The translations under genes and the position numbers were made by a program. Shown one piece after another: positions 11,994 to 24,519 of a stretch of 64,000 nucleotides of DNA; positions within the stretch are counted from its first letter, which is position 1, and the number at the start of each line of letters is the position of its first letter. The stretch comes from Chlorocebus sabaeus (Eukaryota > Chordata > Mammalia > Primates > Cercopithecidae), in contig NC_132928.1 of the NCBI RefSeq assembly GCF_047675955.1, forward strand, positions 50,276,889 through 50,340,888, written 5' to 3'. A model generated the notes under the pieces. It saw only the letters and a program-made list of their open reading frames with translations. It did not search any database and was not told where the DNA came from.

Positions 11994-14900
11994 ATCACAC
12001 AGGACTTAGACAATCAAAAAAATGTAAAAAGCAGAAACAAAAAACAAAGGTACACAGGCAACAAATAGCACAATGAATGGAATGGTATCTCACATCTCAA
12101 TACTAACATTGAATGTAAATGGCTTAAATGCTCCACTTAAAAGATACAGAACTGCTGAATGGATAAGAACTCACCAACCAACTATCTGCTGCCTTCAGGA
12201 GACTTACCTAACACAAAAGGACTCACATAAACTGAAATAAAAAGGTAGGAAAAGGCATTTCATGCAAACAGACACCAAAAGCGAGCAGGGGTAGCTATTC
12301 TTGAATCAGACAAAACAAACTTTAAAGCAACAGCAGTTAAAAGAGACAAAGATGGACATTATATAACGGTAAAGGCCTTGTCCAACAAGAAAATATCACA
12401 ATCCTAAAATATATGCACCTAACACTGGAGCTCCCAAATTTATAAAACAATTACTAATAGACCTAAGAAATGAGATAGACAGCAACACAATAATAGTGGG
12501 GGACTTCAATACTCTATTGACAGCACTAGACAGGTCATCAAGACAAAAAGTCAACAAAGAAACAATGGATTTAAACTATACCTTGGAACAAATGGGCTTA
12601 GCAGATATATACAAAACATTTTATCCAACAACTACAGAATACACATTCTATTCAACAGTGCACAGAACTTTCTCCAAGATAAACAATGTGATAGGCCACT
12701 AGATGAGCCTTTAGTACTCTCTCAGACTACAGTGGAATAAAATTGGAAATCAACTCCAAAAGGAACCTTCAAAATCACGCAAATATGTGGACACTAAATA
12801 ACCTGCCCCTGAATGATCATTTGGTCAAAAACGAAACCAAGATGGAAATTAAAAATTATTTGAACTGAACAACAATAATGACACTACCTATCAAAACCTC
12901 TGGGATACAGCAAAGGCTGTGCTAAAAGGAAAGTTCATAGCATTAAATGCCTATATCAAAAAGAGAGAAAGAGTACAAACTGACATTCTAAGGTCACACC
13001 TCAAGGAACTAGAGAAACAAGAACAAACCAAACCCAAACCCAGCAGAAGAAAGGAAATAACCAAGATGAGAGTAGAATTAAATGAAATTGAAATAAACAA
13101 CAACAACAACAAAATACAAAAGATAAATGAAACAAAAAGCTGGTTCTTTGAAAGGATAAATAAAGTTGATAGACTATTAGCAAGATTAACCAAGAAAAGA
13201 ACAGAAAAAATCCAAATAACCTAATTAAGAAACGAAACAGGAGATACTACAACTGACACTGCTGAAATACAAAAGATCATTCAAGGCAACTATGAACACC
13301 TTTATGCACATAAACTAGAAAACCTAGAAGAGATGGATAAATTCCTGGAAACATACAACCCTCCAAGCTTAACTCAGGAATAATTAGATACCCTGAACAG
13401 ACCAATAACAAGCAGCAAGATTAAAATGGTAATTTAAAAATTAACAACAAAAAAAAAGTCCAGGACCAGAAGGATTCACAGCAGAATTCTACCAGACATT
13501 CAAAGAAGAATTGATACCAATCCTTTTGACATTATTCCACAAGATAGAGAAAAAGGGAACCCTCCCTAATTCATTCTATGAAGCCAGAACCATCCTAATA
13601 CCAAAACCAGGAAAGGACATAACCAAAAAAGGAAACTACAGACTGACATCCCTGATGAACACAGACATTAAAATCCTTAACAAAATACTAGCTAACTGAA
13701 TCCAACAACATATCAAAAAGATAATCCACTGTGATCATGTGGATTATATAGCAGGGATGCAGGGATGGTTTAACATACACAATTCAATAAATGTGATACA
13801 CCACATAAACAGAATTAAAAACAAAAATCACATGATCATTTTAATAGATGCAGAAAAAGCATTTGACAAAATCCAGCACCCCTTTATGATTAAAACTCTC
13901 AGCAAAATCAGCAAACAAGGGACATAACTCAATGTATTAAAAGCCATCTATGACAAATCCACAGCCAACATAATACTGGATGGGGAAAGTTGAAAGCATT
14001 CTCTCTGAGAACTGGAATGAGACAAGGATACCTACCCACTCTCACCACTCCTCTTCAATATAGTACTGTAAGTACTAGCCAGCGCAATCAGACAAGAGAA
14101 AGAAATAAAGGACATCCAGACTGGTAAAGAGGAAGTCAAACTGTCACTATTTGCTGACAACATGATAATTTACCTAAAAAAACCTAGACTCCTCCAGAAA
14201 GCTCCCACAACTGATAAAAGAATTCAGCAAAGTTTCCAGATACAAGATTAATGTACACAAATCAGTAGCTCTTCTCTACACTAACAGCAACCAAGCGGAG
14301 AGTCAGATCAAGAACTCAACCCCTTACAATAGCTGCAAAAATAATAAAATACTTAGGAATATTCCTAACCAAGGAGGCAAAAGACCTCTATAAGGAAAAT
14401 TACAAACACTGCCGAAAGAAATCATAGATGACACAAACAAATGGAAACACATCCCATGCTCATGGATGGATAGAATCAATATTGTGAAAATAGCCATACT
14501 GCCAAAAGCAATCTACAAATTCAATGCAATCCCATCAAAATACCACTATCATTCTTCACAGAATTAGAAAAAAAAAAACTCTAAAATCCATATGGAACCA
14601 AAAAAGAGCCCACATAGCCAAAGCAAGACTAAGCAAAAAAAAAAAAAAAAAAAAACAAATCTGGAGGCATTGCACTACCTGATTTCAAACTATACTATAA
14701 GGCCATAGTCACCAAAATAGCATGGTACTGGTATAAAAATAAGCACATAGACCAATGGAGAAGAATAGAGAACCCAGAAATAAATCCAAATACTTATAGC
14801 CAACTGATCTTCAACAAAGCAAACAAAAACATAAAGTGGGGAAAGGACACCCTTTTCAATAAATGGTGCTGGGATAAATGGCTAGCCACATGTAGGAGAA

Positions 14901-15730
14901 TGAAACTGGATCCTCATCTCTCACCTTACACAAAAATCAACTCAAAATGGATTAAGGACTTAAACCTAAGGCCTGAAACTATAAAAATTCTAGACGTAAC
15001 ATTGGAAAAACCCTTCTAGACATTGGCTTAGGCAAAGATTTCATGACCAAGAACCCAAAAGCAAATGCAATAAAAACAAAGATAAATAGCTGGGGCTTAA
15101 TTAAACTAAAGAGCTTTTGCACGGCAAAAGGAACAGTCAGCAGAGTAAACAGATAACCCACACAGCAGGAGAAAATCTTCACATTCTATACATCTGACAA
15201 AGGACTAATATCCAGAATCTGAAACAAACTCAAACAAATCAGCAAGAAATAAAACAAACAATCCCATCAAAAAGTGGGCTAAGGGCATGAATAGACAATT
15301 CTCAAAAGAAGACATACAAATGGCCAACAAATATTTGAAAAAAAGCTCAACATCACTAATGATCAGGGAAATGCAAATCAAAACCACAATGCAATACTAC
15401 CTTACTCCTGCAAGAATAGCCATAATAAAAAGATCAAAAAACAATAGATGTTGGCATGAATGCGGTCATCAAGGAACACTTCTATACTGCTGGTGGAAAT
15501 GTAAACTAGTAGAGCAGCTATGGAAAACAGTATGGAGATTCCTTAAAGAACTAAAAATGGAACTACAATTTGATCCAGCAATCCCACTACTGGGTATCTA
15601 CTCAGAGGAAAAGAAGTCATTATAAGAAAAAGATACTTGCACACTCATGTTTATAGCAGCACAGTTCGCAATTGCAAAATCATGGAACCAACCCAAATGC
15701 CCACCAATCAACAAGTGGATAAAAAACTGG

Positions 15731-15878
15731 ATATATATATACACACACACACACACATATACACACACATATATATACACACCATATGTAATATATATAT
15801 TATATATACCATATTATATGTAATATGTATTGTTATATATAATATATTAGATATATAATATTTTATATTATATGTATG
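15731..15878. repeat. (AT)n/(CA)n microsatellite
   Basis: Compound TA and CA dinucleotide array with ATATGTAAT variants, grown from the 'tggatatatatacacc' position that all L1 ORF2 copies carry. Confidence 0.9.
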
Positions 15879-15952
15879 TGCGATGGAATGCTACTCAGCC
15901 ATGAAAAGGAATGAACTAACAGCATTTACAGTGACCTGGATGAGATTGGAGA

Positions 15953-16097
15953 ATCTTTTTTTTGTGGGGGAGGGGACAGAGTCTCGCTCTGTCACCCAGG
16001 CTGGAGTGCAGTGGCATGATCTCAGCTCACTGAAGCCTCCGCCTCCTGGGCTCAAGAGAGTCTCCTGCCTCAGCCTCCTGAGTAGCTGGGACTACTG
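15953..16097 (-). repeat. Alu left-monomer fragment, antisense
   Basis: Starts with a T run, then 'gacagagtctcgctctgtcacccaggctgg', and stops at 'gagtagctgggactac'. It covers about half an Alu. The surrounding L1 sequence (gattggaga / agactcttattgtaagtg) resumes directly. Confidence 0.85.
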
Positions 16098-16388
16098 AAG
16101 ACTCTTATTGTAAGTGAAGTAGCTCAGGAATGGAAAACCAAACACCATATCTTCTCACTGATACATGAGAGCTAAGTTATGAGGATGTAAAGGCATAAGA
16201 ATGATACAATGTACTTTGGGGACTTGGGGAGAAGGGTGGGAGGAGGGCAAGGGATAAAAGACTACAAATAGGGTGCAGTGTATACTGCTCGAGTGACGGG
16301 CGCACCAAAATCTCAGAAATCACCACTAAAGAACTTATTCATGTAACTAAACACTACCTGTACCCCAGTAACCTATGGAAAAATAAAA

Positions 16389-17750
16389 AATCAAAGATTT
16401 GTTGTCAGATTCATGCAAGGTTAAATCCAATCGTCTTTAAATTCCCTTCTGCTCTCAAGTCTCTGATTCTGTATAGTTCTTGGATTTCTTCCTAGATCTG
16501 ATATGCCAAGATCATGTCCGTGGTACTTCATTAAGTTTCTCAAAGTATACTATAATTTACAACTTATAATCTTGATAAAATCATTCAGTGGTTATTTCAC
16601 AATAATTCTGGCCAAGATCTGGACAGCGTAGTAAAATGAATATTTGTTAAAAGTGAATAATTTAGAAAGATGATATTTCTTCAGTGTTTAAATGTAAAAA
16701 AAAAAAAAAAGTTTCATAAATGTGTAGATAGAACCTTCCCCTTCTTTCTCAGACCCCAGACACTGACATATAGGCCATCAGATCATATATGTGTAGTATG
16801 ACTCTGATAACAATGGGAGTTTCTTCATAATTTGCTGGAGGAGAACACCTTCAAAGAGGCTGAAATACAAACAAGAGTTGAGTTTGTGATGGCACATGAT
16901 AGTCACTGATTTGAGATTCTTGGTAAGCAGGTGGTAATTAAAACTAGGAAACACTGTAATAGGTAGCGTGTGCAAATGAGAAGTGAAAGCAAGCCAAGGA
17001 CAGAATATCAACATTTAAGAGGCAGACAAGGGTGAAAGTCTAAAACAAGTGTGAAAAGAAATAAAGAAGTAGGAGAAAAACCAGGACACTTTTGTCTTGT
17101 GAAGACAGGTTGCAAAAGGAGTGAATGGTTAAGAGAGCCAAATGCTACAGAGAAGCCAGGTTAAATATAGAATTGAAGATACTTGGATTTGGCAATAAGG
17201 TGACCTTATAGAGCTTAAACAAATTGATTATGATGGAATGGAAAGAGAGAAAGTAGCAGCAGAGAGACAAGGTCAAGGGACACACTTTTGAGGATGGGAG
17301 AAATGACTATGTTTTAGATGGATAAAATGGAACAATTAGAGAAGACATTAAAGAGGCAAAAGAGAGAAGCCACTGAACATGGGATTAAGTGCTCGAAGGA
17401 AGAAATAACCTTGGATGGAAAGACTGAGACTGGAGGGGAGGGAAAAGGGTGAGCACAGAAGCAGATGAACCTGAGGATATGCCTCACGAAGTGGCAGGGA
17501 GCTTCTACCTGAAAACCATTCTTTCCTTTATAAAATCACCTGCTAAAAACATGATGCAAAATGCCGAATGGATGATTCTCTTCCTTAGAGGGAAGAAGAG
17601 CTGTCAAAGATCTTGATCAGAATCAAAATTCTCATATGTTAGGGTAAATGAACAAGGATTCAGAACATTGATTGGAAAAAGCTGTGAACCTTATCTACTG
17701 AAATACAGGAATAATCTGAATAATAACCAATGCTAACATGTGGCAAATAC
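16389..17750. other. Intron, mostly unique
   Basis: Non-coding. 16695-16710 is a poly(A). 17040-17480 is purine-rich with 'aagaagtaggagaaaaaccag' and may be an eroded repeat. No splice-flanked open frame was seen. Confidence 0.45.
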
Positions 17751-17858
17751 CTCTTCAAGTAGCTGCTCTATTTCTTCATATGTCAATAATGTAATTTTTC
17801 TGCCTTTGATATTAGAAAGGAGGCAAGAGCATGTGTTGATCCATTCATAACATTCTTT
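17751..17858 (-). CDS. AXDND1: Coding exon 5 of 6 seen; AXDND1-like
   Basis: 108 nt, exactly 36 codons in phase 0. Acceptor (minus strand) TTCTCAG before AAAGAATGT, with a pyrimidine-rich TTTTATCTCTTCT tract; donor GAAGAG followed by GTATTTGCC. The peptide runs from KECYEWINTCSC to LTYEEIEQLLEE with no stop. It joins in frame with the previous exon (..DKLK then KECYEW..) and the next (..QLLEE then EAVKEF..). It is predicted helical. The flanking introns contain old repeats but none touches this exon. Confidence 0.78.
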
Positions 17859-18189
17859 CTGAGAAGAGATAAAAGATTACAAGCAGAAAAAACCAGCATA
17901 TTTATTCACTCACTGCTGTTGAGGAACTGCTAAATACAATTCCTCTAAACATAACTACATTCAATTAACTTTATATCAGTTCAGTTCAAAGATATGTGCA
18001 GAGGTGACTGGGTATTAACACAGACCTAAATCATATTATCTCTTATTGACAGGGTTTGGGATCTGGGTTGTAATGGGACAGGGAGTAGTGAAGTGCCATA
18101 AAAACAGATACAAAAAGATTGTTTTATTTACTAATGTCTAAATGGCCTCCTAATAAATTTTATGCAACTGAACAGGTCAACTGTGATTG
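17859..18189. other. Intron, unique
   Basis: Non-repetitive intron just upstream (in transcript sense) of exon 5. Nothing further is recognised. Confidence 0.4.
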
Positions 18190-18435
18190 CATAATAACAA
18201 TAGAAGTAGCAAACACCTACCTTGTACTTAATTATATGTGAGACTCTGTTCTAAGCATTATGCATATATTAACTCATTTGACCCTCAATATGAGACATTA
18301 CCTATTATTATCCTCATTTTTGAAGATGAGGAAACTGAGAAATTGAATAGTTAAATGTCTTGCTCAAGGTCACAAAAATAGTTAAGTATGATGTTTGGAT
18401 TCTAATCTAGGTGGTCTGTGCTTAACCACTAAAAA
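18190..18435 (+). repeat. MIR element
   Basis: Shows the MIR core in order: 'ctgttctaagcattatgcatatattaactcatttgaccctca', 'attatcctcatttttgaagatgaggaaactgag', 'cttgctcaaggtcaca' and 'gtgcttaaccacta'. Confidence 0.88.
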
Positions 18436-18810
18436 AAAATCCCTCTACCGCTAATAAAGTGAATGAATAAAGATTTGAGACACTTTTGGAAAAGATGCTC
18501 ACCTTTTATCTATTGAGATATGGGAAAGGTCTATAGCAGGTTTTAATCACCTAAGGTAAATAGTTAAACTGTATTTGCTTTACCAAGATCTCCTAACAGC
18601 TAAGAGCTGGTTTCAATGTTTAAAAGGTACATTATTCCTTATTAGTTAATAAAAGCCCTGAGAACTAGGACATGTTATCCTCTCTGGGAACAGAGATCTG
18701 ATCACTCTAGCCAAAAAACAGCAGCGTGTGGTGAAATAACGACCCACTGTAGGCTCCTGAAATCAACCACGATGAGCAGTAATATACCTTATATTTCTCT
18801 CATTATTAGC
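18436..18810. other. Intron, unassigned
   Basis: AT-rich unique sequence without recognisable genes or repeats. Confidence 0.35.
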
Positions 18811-19108
18811 CTTTTTTTTTTTTTTTTTTTTTTAATGACAGGATCTTGTTCTATTGCCCAGGCTGGAGTGCAGTGGAGCAATCTCAGCTCAGCACAACCT
18901 CTGCCTCCCAGGTTCAAGGGATTCTCCTGCCTCAACCTCCTGAGTAGCTGCGAGCACCCACTATCATACCTGGCTAATTTTGTATTTTTAGTAGAGATGC
19001 AGTTTCACCACGTTGGCCAGGCTGGTCTCAAATTCCCGACCTCAGGTGATCCACCCGCCTCAGCCTCCCAAAGTGCTGGGATTACAGATATGAACCACCG
19101 CACCTGAA
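18811..19108 (-). repeat. AluS, antisense
   Basis: Full-length: T tail at left (24 T), then 'gacaggatcttgttctattgcccaggctgg', right end 'gattacagatatgaaccaccgcacc'. Confidence 0.9.
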
Positions 19109-20330
19109 CCCTGTCCAGCATCATGCAAATCTCCTTGGCTGGAAAGGAGCCCAAGAAACATTAGCTGGTGGGAAACTCTCACTAATGTCATCCAAATATC
19201 GGTCTAGTAGGTCAAATGCTAGAATGTGGCACAAGCCACACAGCATTACCATAGAGCCGCATTAGACAAGGCTTCTCTGGAAAACCATCTTCTTCTTTTC
19301 ACCTTGTGGGATGTGGATGAGGCCATAGAAATCCCAAAGTCTCATGTCATAAAGATTCATGTACCACAGAGGTTTGTCTAGATCAGGGGAAGATGGTAGC
19401 TGTCCAGGATGGTGATGAATTTGAAATAAAAATAACCTTCGTGAAGACGGAACTTACCATTTTTTTAAAGAGTACCTCAGTATGGTCTGCTGAGCCCCCT
19501 ACCATAAACTTGCTTGATATACTCTTGAGAGGCCTCAGGCTTAGAGAAGAGGCATATCATTTTCTTAGCAGAAGAAGGTCTTTGTGTAGGCTCAGTTACA
19601 GCCTTACCTCTGGTGTGAGAGCAGATTCTCAGCCTCCTCTGATAACACTCCCCCAGTTTATTTATCTGAAATCACTAGAAAACAGTTATTAAGTGAGAAA
19701 GAGTTTAACAGAGGACCAAAGTAGCACTAGTGGAAAGTGTAGGTCCTCAAAGAGATGGTCAGGTTATGGGCATCCAGTCAGGGCCTGGGGTGGCACAGGC
19801 AATGAATGGCCCATAGCACAAGGCTTCCACAAAATCTCATCTGGATCGTTTTATGTAAGTCCTTGAACCCTGAAGTTCCCTCAGGAAGGGCTCCTCATGA
19901 TAGTGTCCTCCGTATGGCTATAGCCTTAACTTTTATAGGGAGATACACCTCAAAACATCTTGAAATCCTCATTCCAGATTGCCTTTATCTGAAAACCTGG
20001 TCTCACCACACAGAGCTCTCCCTCCTTTTAGGTAAATGAAGACTAAGTGTGCCATGGAGCTGGTCAGTGGGTCTCCACCACCATCTGTGGCAGGTCCAGC
20101 CTGCCAAAATCAGGATCCGCACCACATCCTGGGGTGGACAGAAGAAGGGGCTAGTCCCAGTAGGTATGAGAAGGTTTGAACACATTTCTAGATGTATAGT
20201 GTGGGCTCCAAGAGACTGCTTGGTTCAGAGGTATATCAGCCTGTTGTGAAGAACCCTTCTGAAGCCTTCCCAGAACCAAAATGAGAACTCAGACATTTCA
20301 TTCAACTCTTAGATGAGCAGTAACATACAT
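19109..20330. other. Unidentified 1.2-kb segment, higher GC than surroundings
   Basis: I do not recognise this sequence. On the minus strand about 19180-19260 reads as an open stretch ending LDDISESFPPANVSW, and 19300-19400 has another (LYDMRLWDFYGLIH), separated by stops. It could be a decayed processed pseudogene on the minus strand or an old LTR-type element. 'aataaactggggga' on the minus strand near 19660 could be a polyadenylation signal. It lies between an AluS and AT-rich intron. Confidence 0.3.
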
Positions 20331-21057
20331 ATACCTATAGTAGCACATTTCCAAATAGTAAAATATTATTGCTTCCCTGACACGTACCCTAACTGTTCAT
20401 GGTGTTTTAGTCTTATAATTTTCTACCACATGAAATTTGCTATTTTAAATTTGGATTTAGCACCTATATATTAATATATATATTATATGTAATATATATA
20501 ATAATAATAATCTTAAAAATAAATAAGATTTATTTTCTCTATACTCATCTGGACTTTTTAAAGGATATTATTAGCTATGTGAAATAAAATGGGAAAACTT
20601 TCAGTCATTATCTATGCTCTTATGCTGTTTATATAGCGTGGGGATTACCCTACTGCTTGAGAGTCTGAAAAAACCTGTCTGAGGAATCCAGGCAATATTT
20701 TTAGCATTTCTAAAAATTAGTGCATCCAATGTTTCACTGAAAGTTGGCCAATTTTCTCCTTCAAGTATTAATGATACTTACTTTCTATTTTCCTAGAAAA
20801 GTCTCCACCTCCTAGAGATTTAAAATTTATTAGCAAGATGCTGCACATAAAATGTTTTATAACACACTGTTTAAAAACTGTGAGATCTGTCTTACATACA
20901 GAGACATAAAAATGCACTTATGCAGTTTAAAGAGAGAATTGATCCTTATACTCCAGTCTTCATATGCCATAATATTCATAATAATTATTCTACTATTTAT
21001 GGACATTTGAGTTATTTCCAGTTTGGGGATACTTCTAGGAATAATCTTGGAATATCT
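20331..21057. other. Intron; (AT)n and antisense old L1 3'UTR-like part
   Basis: 20466-20512 is an AT/AATA microsatellite. 20820-21057 resembles an antisense L1M 3' region ('ctatttatggacatttgagttatttccagtttgggg'). Confidence 0.4.
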
Positions 21058-21361
21058 TTTTTTTAATTTTTATTTTCTTTAGATGGAGTTTCGCTGTTGT
21101 TGCCCAGGCTGGAGTGCAATGGCACGATCCTGGCTCACCGCCACCTCCACCTCCTGGATTCAAGCGATTCTCCTGCCTCAGCCTCCCAAGTAGCTGGGAT
21201 TATAGGCATGCACCACCATGCCCAGCTAATTTTGTATTTTCAGTATAGATGGGGTTTCTCCATGTTGGTCAGGCTGGTCTTGAACTCCCAACCTCAGGTG
21301 ATCCACCCGCTTCAGCCTCCCAAAGTGCTGGGATTACAGGCATGAGCCACTATGCCTGGCC
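21058..21361 (-). repeat. AluS, antisense
   Basis: T-rich left tail, 'tagatggagtttcgctgttgttgcccaggctgg', right end 'gagccactatgcctggcc'. Full length. Confidence 0.9.
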
Positions 21362-21589
21362 AGAATGTTCTTACGTATGTCTCTTAGTCTAGAGCACTTG
21401 TGTAAGAGTTTCTCTGGTATATTGACAGATGAATAGAATTGTTTGTTGCAAGGTGTGTTGCAACTTTAACAGATAATGTTAACTGATTTTCAAAGTGAAC
21501 GTACAAATTTATATTCTTACCAGCAGTATAGGAAGTACCTGTTGCTCCCCTATTCTTGTTAACACTTATATTGCCAGACTTGGCAATTT

Positions 21590-21888
21590 CTTTTTTTTTT
21601 TTCTTTTAGATGGAGTTTTGCTCTGTTGCACAGGCTGAAGTGCAATGGTGCGATCTCAGCTCACCACAACTTCTGCCTCCCAGGTTCAAGCGCTTCCCCT
21701 GCCTCACCCTCCCCAGTAGCTGGGATTGCAGGTACGTGCCACCATGCTGGGCTAATTTTGTATTTTTAGCAGAGACAGGGTTTCACCATCCTGGCCAGGC
21801 TGATCTTGAACTCCTGACCTCAGGTGATCCGCCCACCTCGGCCTCCCAAAGTGCTGGAATTACACGCATGAGCCACCTCATTCGGCCT
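21590..21888 (-). repeat. AluS, antisense, with TSD
   Basis: Full-length, inserted in the antisense L1M. The flanking duplication is AGACTTGGCAATTT (21576-21589) versus AGACTTTGTAATTT (21889-21902), 12 of 14 matching. Confidence 0.9.
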
Positions 21889-22430
21889 AGACTTTGTAAT
21901 TTTTGCCAATTTGTTATGTAAGTAATGATATTAGTTTGTATTTCCCTTATCACTTATGAAATTGAACAGCTTTTCATAAGTATGTCAGCCATTTGGATTT
22001 TCTCCTTTGTGAGGTATACATTCAAGCTTTCTGCCCATTTTTCTATTGGGTTGTGTATTTTTATAATATTGGTTCCTAGAAGGTCATTTTATATTCTGGA
22101 TACTGGTCCTTTGTCAGTTATAAGTGTTGCAAATACATTCTCCCATTTTGTGGATTGTTTTTGTTTTAATGGTATTTTCTTGATAAAAATAATTCTTAAA
22201 TTTAAGGTAATCAAAACTATGAACTTTTTCCTTTTGAGTTAGTGTTTCTTATCTCTTATTTTAAAAAACATTTTCCTACCCCTAAGATCTGAAATATCGT
22301 CTTCTAAAAGCTTTATAATTTTGACTTTCACATGTAGATTTCCAGTCGATTTGGAATTGATTTTTGTGTGAAGTACAAGTCTAATTTCATCTTTCCTATA
22401 TAGATAACCAATATTCCTAGTTCTGGGGCT

Positions 22431-22727
22431 TTTTTGTTTTGTTTTAAGACAGAGTCTCGCTCTGTCGCCCAGGCTGGAATGCAGTGGCACGATCTCAGCT
22501 CACTGCAACCACTGCCTCCCGGATTCAAGCGATTCTCCTGCCTCAACCTCCCAAGTAGCTGGATCTACAGGCGTGCGCCACCATGCCTGGTTAATTTTTT
22601 GTATTTTTAGTAGAGACAGTGTTTCACCATATTAGTCAGGATGGCCTCGATCTCCTGACCTCGTGATCCGCTCTCCTCAGCCTCCAAAAGTGCTGGGATT
22701 ACAGGCGTGAGCCACCGCACCCAGTCC
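22431..22727 (-). repeat. AluS/Y, antisense
   Basis: Full length with 'agacagagtctcgctctgtcgcccaggctgg' and 'ctcctgacctcgtgatccgc' text typical of younger S/Y copies. The A tail carries GTTTT interruptions. Confidence 0.9.
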
Positions 22728-22991
22728 CCTAGTATTTTTAATTGGAAAATTCATCATTTCCTCATTAATTCTATATGCCATCCTTATATAAAAGGCCATA
22801 AATTTTTGGTTCTGTTTTTTGATTCCATTGACACAGTTGTCCACCTTTGAACTAACACTATGCTGTGTCAGTTTAGCTTTACAAGAAATTTAAAATATGA
22901 GAGGATGAGTCCTCTCACCTCATTTTCAAGAGTGTGTTAGCTATTCTTGATTCTTTGAATATCCAAAACAGCTTTTAGAGACAGTTTGTCA

Positions 22992-23027
<36 letters not shown>

Positions 23028-23055
23028 TTGGAAACTTGATTGTGACCCCTAGATT

Positions 23056-23571
23056 AGTGCTGTTTAATAGAACTTTCCACAGTGATAGAAATGTTCTATG
23101 TGTGCATGGTCCAATATGATCCCTGGTAGCAATATGTACTACTTAGCACTTAAAATATGGCTAATATGACTGAAGAGATAAATTTTTAAATTTAAATTAA
23201 TTCAGCTGGGCATGGTGGCTCATGCCTGTAATCCCAGCACTTTAGGAGGCTGAGATGGGTGGATTACTTGAGGCCAGGCATTCAAGACCAGCCTGACCAA
23301 CATGGCAAAACCCTGTCTCTACTAAAAAGACAAAAATTAGCCAGGCATGGTGGCCTGTGCCTGTAATCTCAGCTACTCAGGAGGCTGAGGAGCTAGAATC
23401 TCTTGAACCCGGGAGGTGGAGGTTGCAGCGAGCCAACATTGCACCAGTGCACTCCAGCGTGGGCAACAGAGCCAGATTTTGTCTCAAAAAATAAAAATAA
23501 AAATAAATTAATTCAAATGTAAATAGCAATATGTGGCTAGTGGCTACTGTATTGGACAGGACCGCTACATT
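23056..23571. repeat. Short DNA-transposon-like element split by an Alu
   Basis: The ends are weakly inverted: 'gtgctgtttaatagaac' at left and 'actgtattggacaggac' at right share TGTCCAATA-type bases. The middle has the palindromic 'aatttaaattaattc' and 'aatatggctaatatgac'/'atatgtggctagtgg' arms. It looks like a small non-autonomous (hAT-type MER) element. The exact family is unsure. Confidence 0.5.
23205..23504 (+). repeat. AluS with TSD
   Basis: Full-length Alu in the DNA element, flanked by AAATTAATTCA at 23194-23204 and 23505-23515. The tail is (AAAAT)n. Confidence 0.9.
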
Positions 23572-23802
23572 CTCCTCTCTCTGAGGAAAATTGACGTCTT
23601 TACAATATAGAGTCTTCCAGTTCATGAACATGGTGTATCTTCATTTAGGTGTTTTAATGTTTCTCAAATAATGTTTGAACTATACTCCAGAAAGGAACTG
23701 ATCAACTTTTATTAGATTTATTCCTAAGTACTTTATATTTTGAAATTATCATAATTATTACCTTTTGTGTTTCATTTTAGAACTACTTAATGCTGGCAGG
23801 CA

Positions 23803-23895
23803 TTATATATATATACATATACACACACACAATGTACCCTGCAATTAATGGCAATCTATATGTATATATACCCTCACATATATGTTATATATATG
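23803..23895. repeat. (AT)n/(AC)n microsatellite
   Basis: TA and CA dinucleotide runs at 23803-23831 and 23857-23895, separated by a near-unique 25 nt. Confidence 0.85.
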
Positions 23896-24519
23896 CCATT
23901 AATTTTTTATTAATTGGGTTGTATCCAGTGTACCTATAGATACATTGCAGAAGTTATATTACTAACTTGCATTCCTAGAATAAAGTTAACATGTTCATAA
24001 TGTATTACCCCTCTCATTTACTGCTGGATTTGATTTGCCTGTATTTTGTTTAGGATTTTGTATTCCACATGAGACTGGTCTGTAATTTCCCTTTCTTGCA
24101 CAATCCCTTTTGGGTTTTTGTATAAAAAGTATTCCCTCTTCTTTAGACCCTGAAAGAGTCTGTATAAGAATAGAATTATTTATTTCTTAAATGTTTGATA
24201 GGCTTGCTGTTGAAGCTGTCTACACCTAGAGCATCTTTTGGGGGAAGATTTTTGACTAATTCCTTTAATGGTTATAGGACTAGTTGGGTTTTTAATTTAT
24301 TCTCAAGTCTTCTGGGTTATATTTATTTGTCCATTTCATCTAAGTTTTCAAATGTTTGTGATAACGTCCTTCATAATCTCTTCCTACTATCTTTCGAATA
24401 TCTGAATCATCTAAATTACACATTCTCGATTTTTTTTTGCAACTTTTTGTCTTAATTAATCTTGCCAAAAGCTTCCCAATTTTACTCTTTTAGCAGACCA
24501 ATTTTGGGCTCTCTTGATC

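Larger units (their letters stand above)
12073..16176 (+). pseudogene. L1PB ORF2 remnant (endonuclease / reverse transcriptase)
   Basis: The endonuclease part shows GDFNTLLTALDRSS near 12500. RT motifs include AEKAFDKIQHPF (about 13850) and the catalytic loop, which reads LFADNMIIYL at 14147-14176, so the second catalytic Asp is Asn. The C-terminal Cys/His region is at about 15440-15520. There are many stops and frameshifts. A fragment of Alu and a microsatellite split the last 400 nt. Confidence 0.85.
9525..16388 (+). mobile_element. Nearly full-length L1PB element, inactivated
   Basis: About 6.9 kb. The 5'UTR starts near 'ggatgggaggtaggactag' and is the GC-rich type used by L1PB (9525-10927). 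It is followed by ORF1 (10928-11993), a short spacer, ORF2 (from 12073) and a 3'UTR ending 'acctatggaaaaataaaaa'. An AT/CA microsatellite (15731-15878) and an Alu half (15953-16097) interrupt the 3' part. Both ORFs have stops and frameshifts. I could not find a clear target-site duplication. Confidence 0.88.
21362..24519 (-). repeat. L1M antisense, interrupted by three Alus and a DNA transposon
   Basis: Unbroken by family: 21430-21575 and 21903-22427 are antisense ORF2/3' region ('tttttctattgggttgtgtatttt...ctggtcctttgtcagttataagtg'), 22728-23040 continues, and 23572-24519 reads antisense RT domain ('gggttgtatccagtgtac...gtaatttccctttcttgcac'). Long T/A runs and microsatellites (22998-23024 and 23803-23895) lie within it. 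Confidence 0.7.
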
